Assembly (NCBI GenBank): GCA_019247395.1
Contig: JAFAOZ010000030.1
Span: forward strand, 1 to 6,440
DNA length: 6,440 nucleotides
Source of the DNA: Vulcanimicrobiota bacterium
Lineage (GTDB): Bacteria; Vulcanimicrobiota; Vulcanimicrobiia; Vulcanimicrobiales; Vulcanimicrobiaceae
Direction of reading: 5' to 3'
The notes beneath the pieces were generated by a model, which did no database searches, had not been told where the DNA came from, and worked only from the letters and a program-made list of their open reading frames with translations. This document shows, piece by piece, positions 5,690-6,440 of this stretch; within the stretch, counting starts at the first letter, position 1, and each line of letters starts with the position of its first letter. The translations under genes and the position numbers were made by a program.

Positions 5690-6301
5690 TATCAAGTAGA
5701 ATATAGAGAATAGCACTACCCAAATCACGTCGACGAAATGCCAGTAGAGGGTTCCCGCCGTGATCCCGAAGTATTTACCGCGCGTGTAAACGCCGGCCGC
5801 CGACTGCATCACGAGAACCGTCAGATAGCAGACGCCGACGAACACGTGGAAACCGTGCATCCCCGTCAACGTGAAGAAGGACGCGCCAAAGATGCCGCTG
5901 CCTGCCCACGTCACGTGCTCGCTGAAGATCAAATGCGTGTACTCGTAGCCCTGGCCGGCGAGGAACCCGGCGCCGAGCACGATCGTCGCGAGCAGGAACC
6001 CCATATAGCGCATCCAGTGGCCGTGCTTGAAGTTCTCGAGCGCATAGTGCATCGTCGCACCCGATCCAAAGAGCACCACGGAGTTCCACGCCGCAAACGG
6101 AACGTCGAGACGATGGATGCCCGGCGGGGGCCAGCCCTGCCCGCTGTTGCGCATATACAGATATGCGAAGATGAACGACGAAAAGAGAACGCAGTCGCTG
6201 ATCAGGAAGAGCAGGAAGCCCTGCAGGCGCAGCTCGCGCGTTTCGATGTAGAGCTGGTCAACCTCGCCGTGAGCGTCGTGGGCGAGCGTTGCGGCAGTCA
6301 T
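5687..6301 (-). CDS. ctaE: Haem-copper oxidase subunit III (CtaE/CoxC)
   Basis: Structural subunit III of the respiratory oxidase, which packs against subunit I and supports proton uptake and turnover stability. It has 204 aa and five apparent helices (about 28-50, 69-89, 98-116, 138-164, 184-204), the short form found in caa3-type and quinol oxidases rather than the seven-helix mitochondrial form. Family motifs are LISDCVLFSSFIFAYLY (33-49), AGQGYEY with Q117 and E120, FTLTGMHGFHVFVG (143-156), and the terminal YWHFVDVIWVVLF (186-198). The ISDC variant also occurs in bo3-type quinol oxidases, so the electron donor is not decided by this gene. The ATG overlaps the ctaD stop by one base (TGATG), with no good Shine-Dalgarno, so coupling is likely. 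The TAA stop lies on the edge of the palindromic element. Confidence 0.95.
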   Translation of the reverse strand: MTAATLAHDAHGEVDQLYIETRELRLQGFLLFLISDCVLFSSFIFAYLYMRNSGQGWPPPGIHRLDVPFAAWNSVVLFGSGATMHYALENFKHGHWMRYMGFLLATIVLGAGFLAGQGYEYTHLIFSEHVTWAGSGIFGASFFTLTGMHGFHVFVGVCYLTVLVMQSAAGVYTRGKYFGITAGTLYWHFVDVIWVVLFSIFYLI

Positions 6302-6440
6302 CAGTGCGCACCGGCCGCGACGGGCGGCGGCGAATCGGTGAGCTCTTCCTCGAGCCCTTTATACGGCAGCGGCTGCGCGAAGTCGTAGGGCAGACCGTAA
6401 ACCGTCGGGATATGCTTGAAGTTGTAGTAGTGCGGCGGCG
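6301..6440 (-). CDS. ctaD: Haem-copper oxidase subunit I (CtaD/CoxA), C-terminal fragment
   Basis: Only the last 45 residues are in the window, entering from the right edge. They begin PPHYYNFKHIPTVYG, matching the post-membrane tail of subunit I, where an (S)PPPxYNF..IP motif follows the last helix. They then run through an acidic, Pro-rich tail (GLEEELTDSPPPVAAGAH). Subunit I carries the low-spin haem and the haem a3-CuB centre, but none of those residues are visible here. The call rests on this motif plus immediate linkage to subunit III (1-nt overlap). Whether it uses cytochrome c or quinol cannot be told from the fragment; the presence of haem A synthase nearby favours an A-type haem enzyme. 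Confidence 0.88.
   Translation of the reverse strand, partial: PPHYYNFKHIPTVYGLPYDFAQPLPYKGLEEELTDSPPPVAAGAH

Noticed and set aside
5568..5723. Extension of the two-helix small protein back through the palindrome into ctaE
   Set aside because: The GTG at 5567 has a strong GAGGTG site and starts a compact membrane protein; the extension is polar, non-conserved-looking and overlaps ctaE.
5738..6388. 216-codon + strand open frame opposite ctaE and ctaD
   Set aside because: Charged, repetitive antisense shadow of clearly conserved oxidase genes on the - strand.

Overview
The window is a densely packed, GC-rich stretch of bacterial chromosome from an aerobic organism with a haem-copper (probably aa3-type) terminal oxidase. 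The taxon cannot be fixed from sequence alone. The gene mix and style would suit an uncultured aerobic phylum such as Eremiobacterota, but that is a guess.

Layout. On the + strand a close run of genes starts off the left edge. Haem A synthase (ctaA, missing its N-terminus) overlaps haem O synthase (ctaB) by 4 nt. A 14-segment DHA2-type major facilitator transporter follows after 13 nt, then a 198-residue two-helix membrane protein of unknown function. After a 46-nt gap comes a secreted phospholipase C/acid-phosphatase-family phosphoesterase (449 aa) with a lipoprotein-type signal. It ends at 5150.

The rest is on the - strand and runs towards it. In transcription order it holds the C-terminal tail of oxidase subunit I (ctaD, entering from the right edge), subunit III (ctaE), and two 67-residue membrane proteins that overlap each other by 4 nt. 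ctaD/ctaE are coupled through TGATG and the two small genes through ATGA. The two convergent operons are separated by only 13 nt, with no room for a normal terminator.

How the genes work together. CtaB converts haem B to haem O and CtaA converts haem O to haem A. The product is the cofactor of the oxidase whose subunits I and III lie on the opposite strand. The two small proteins are candidates for accessory oxidase subunits or assembly factors. The transporter, the 198-aa protein and the phosphoesterase have no clear link to respiration.

Most unusual feature. A ~104-bp near-palindrome (5586-5689) fills most of the only sizeable gap inside the oxidase operon. Its ~21-26-nt arms and a central hairpin share exactly one dyad axis. 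It is bounded by TA on both sides, and one TA forms part of the ctaE stop codon. It looks like a miniature inverted-repeat element of the TA-target kind, or an intercistronic RNA structure. There is no gene-free stretch over 300 bases, and I saw no tRNA, rRNA or CRISPR array.
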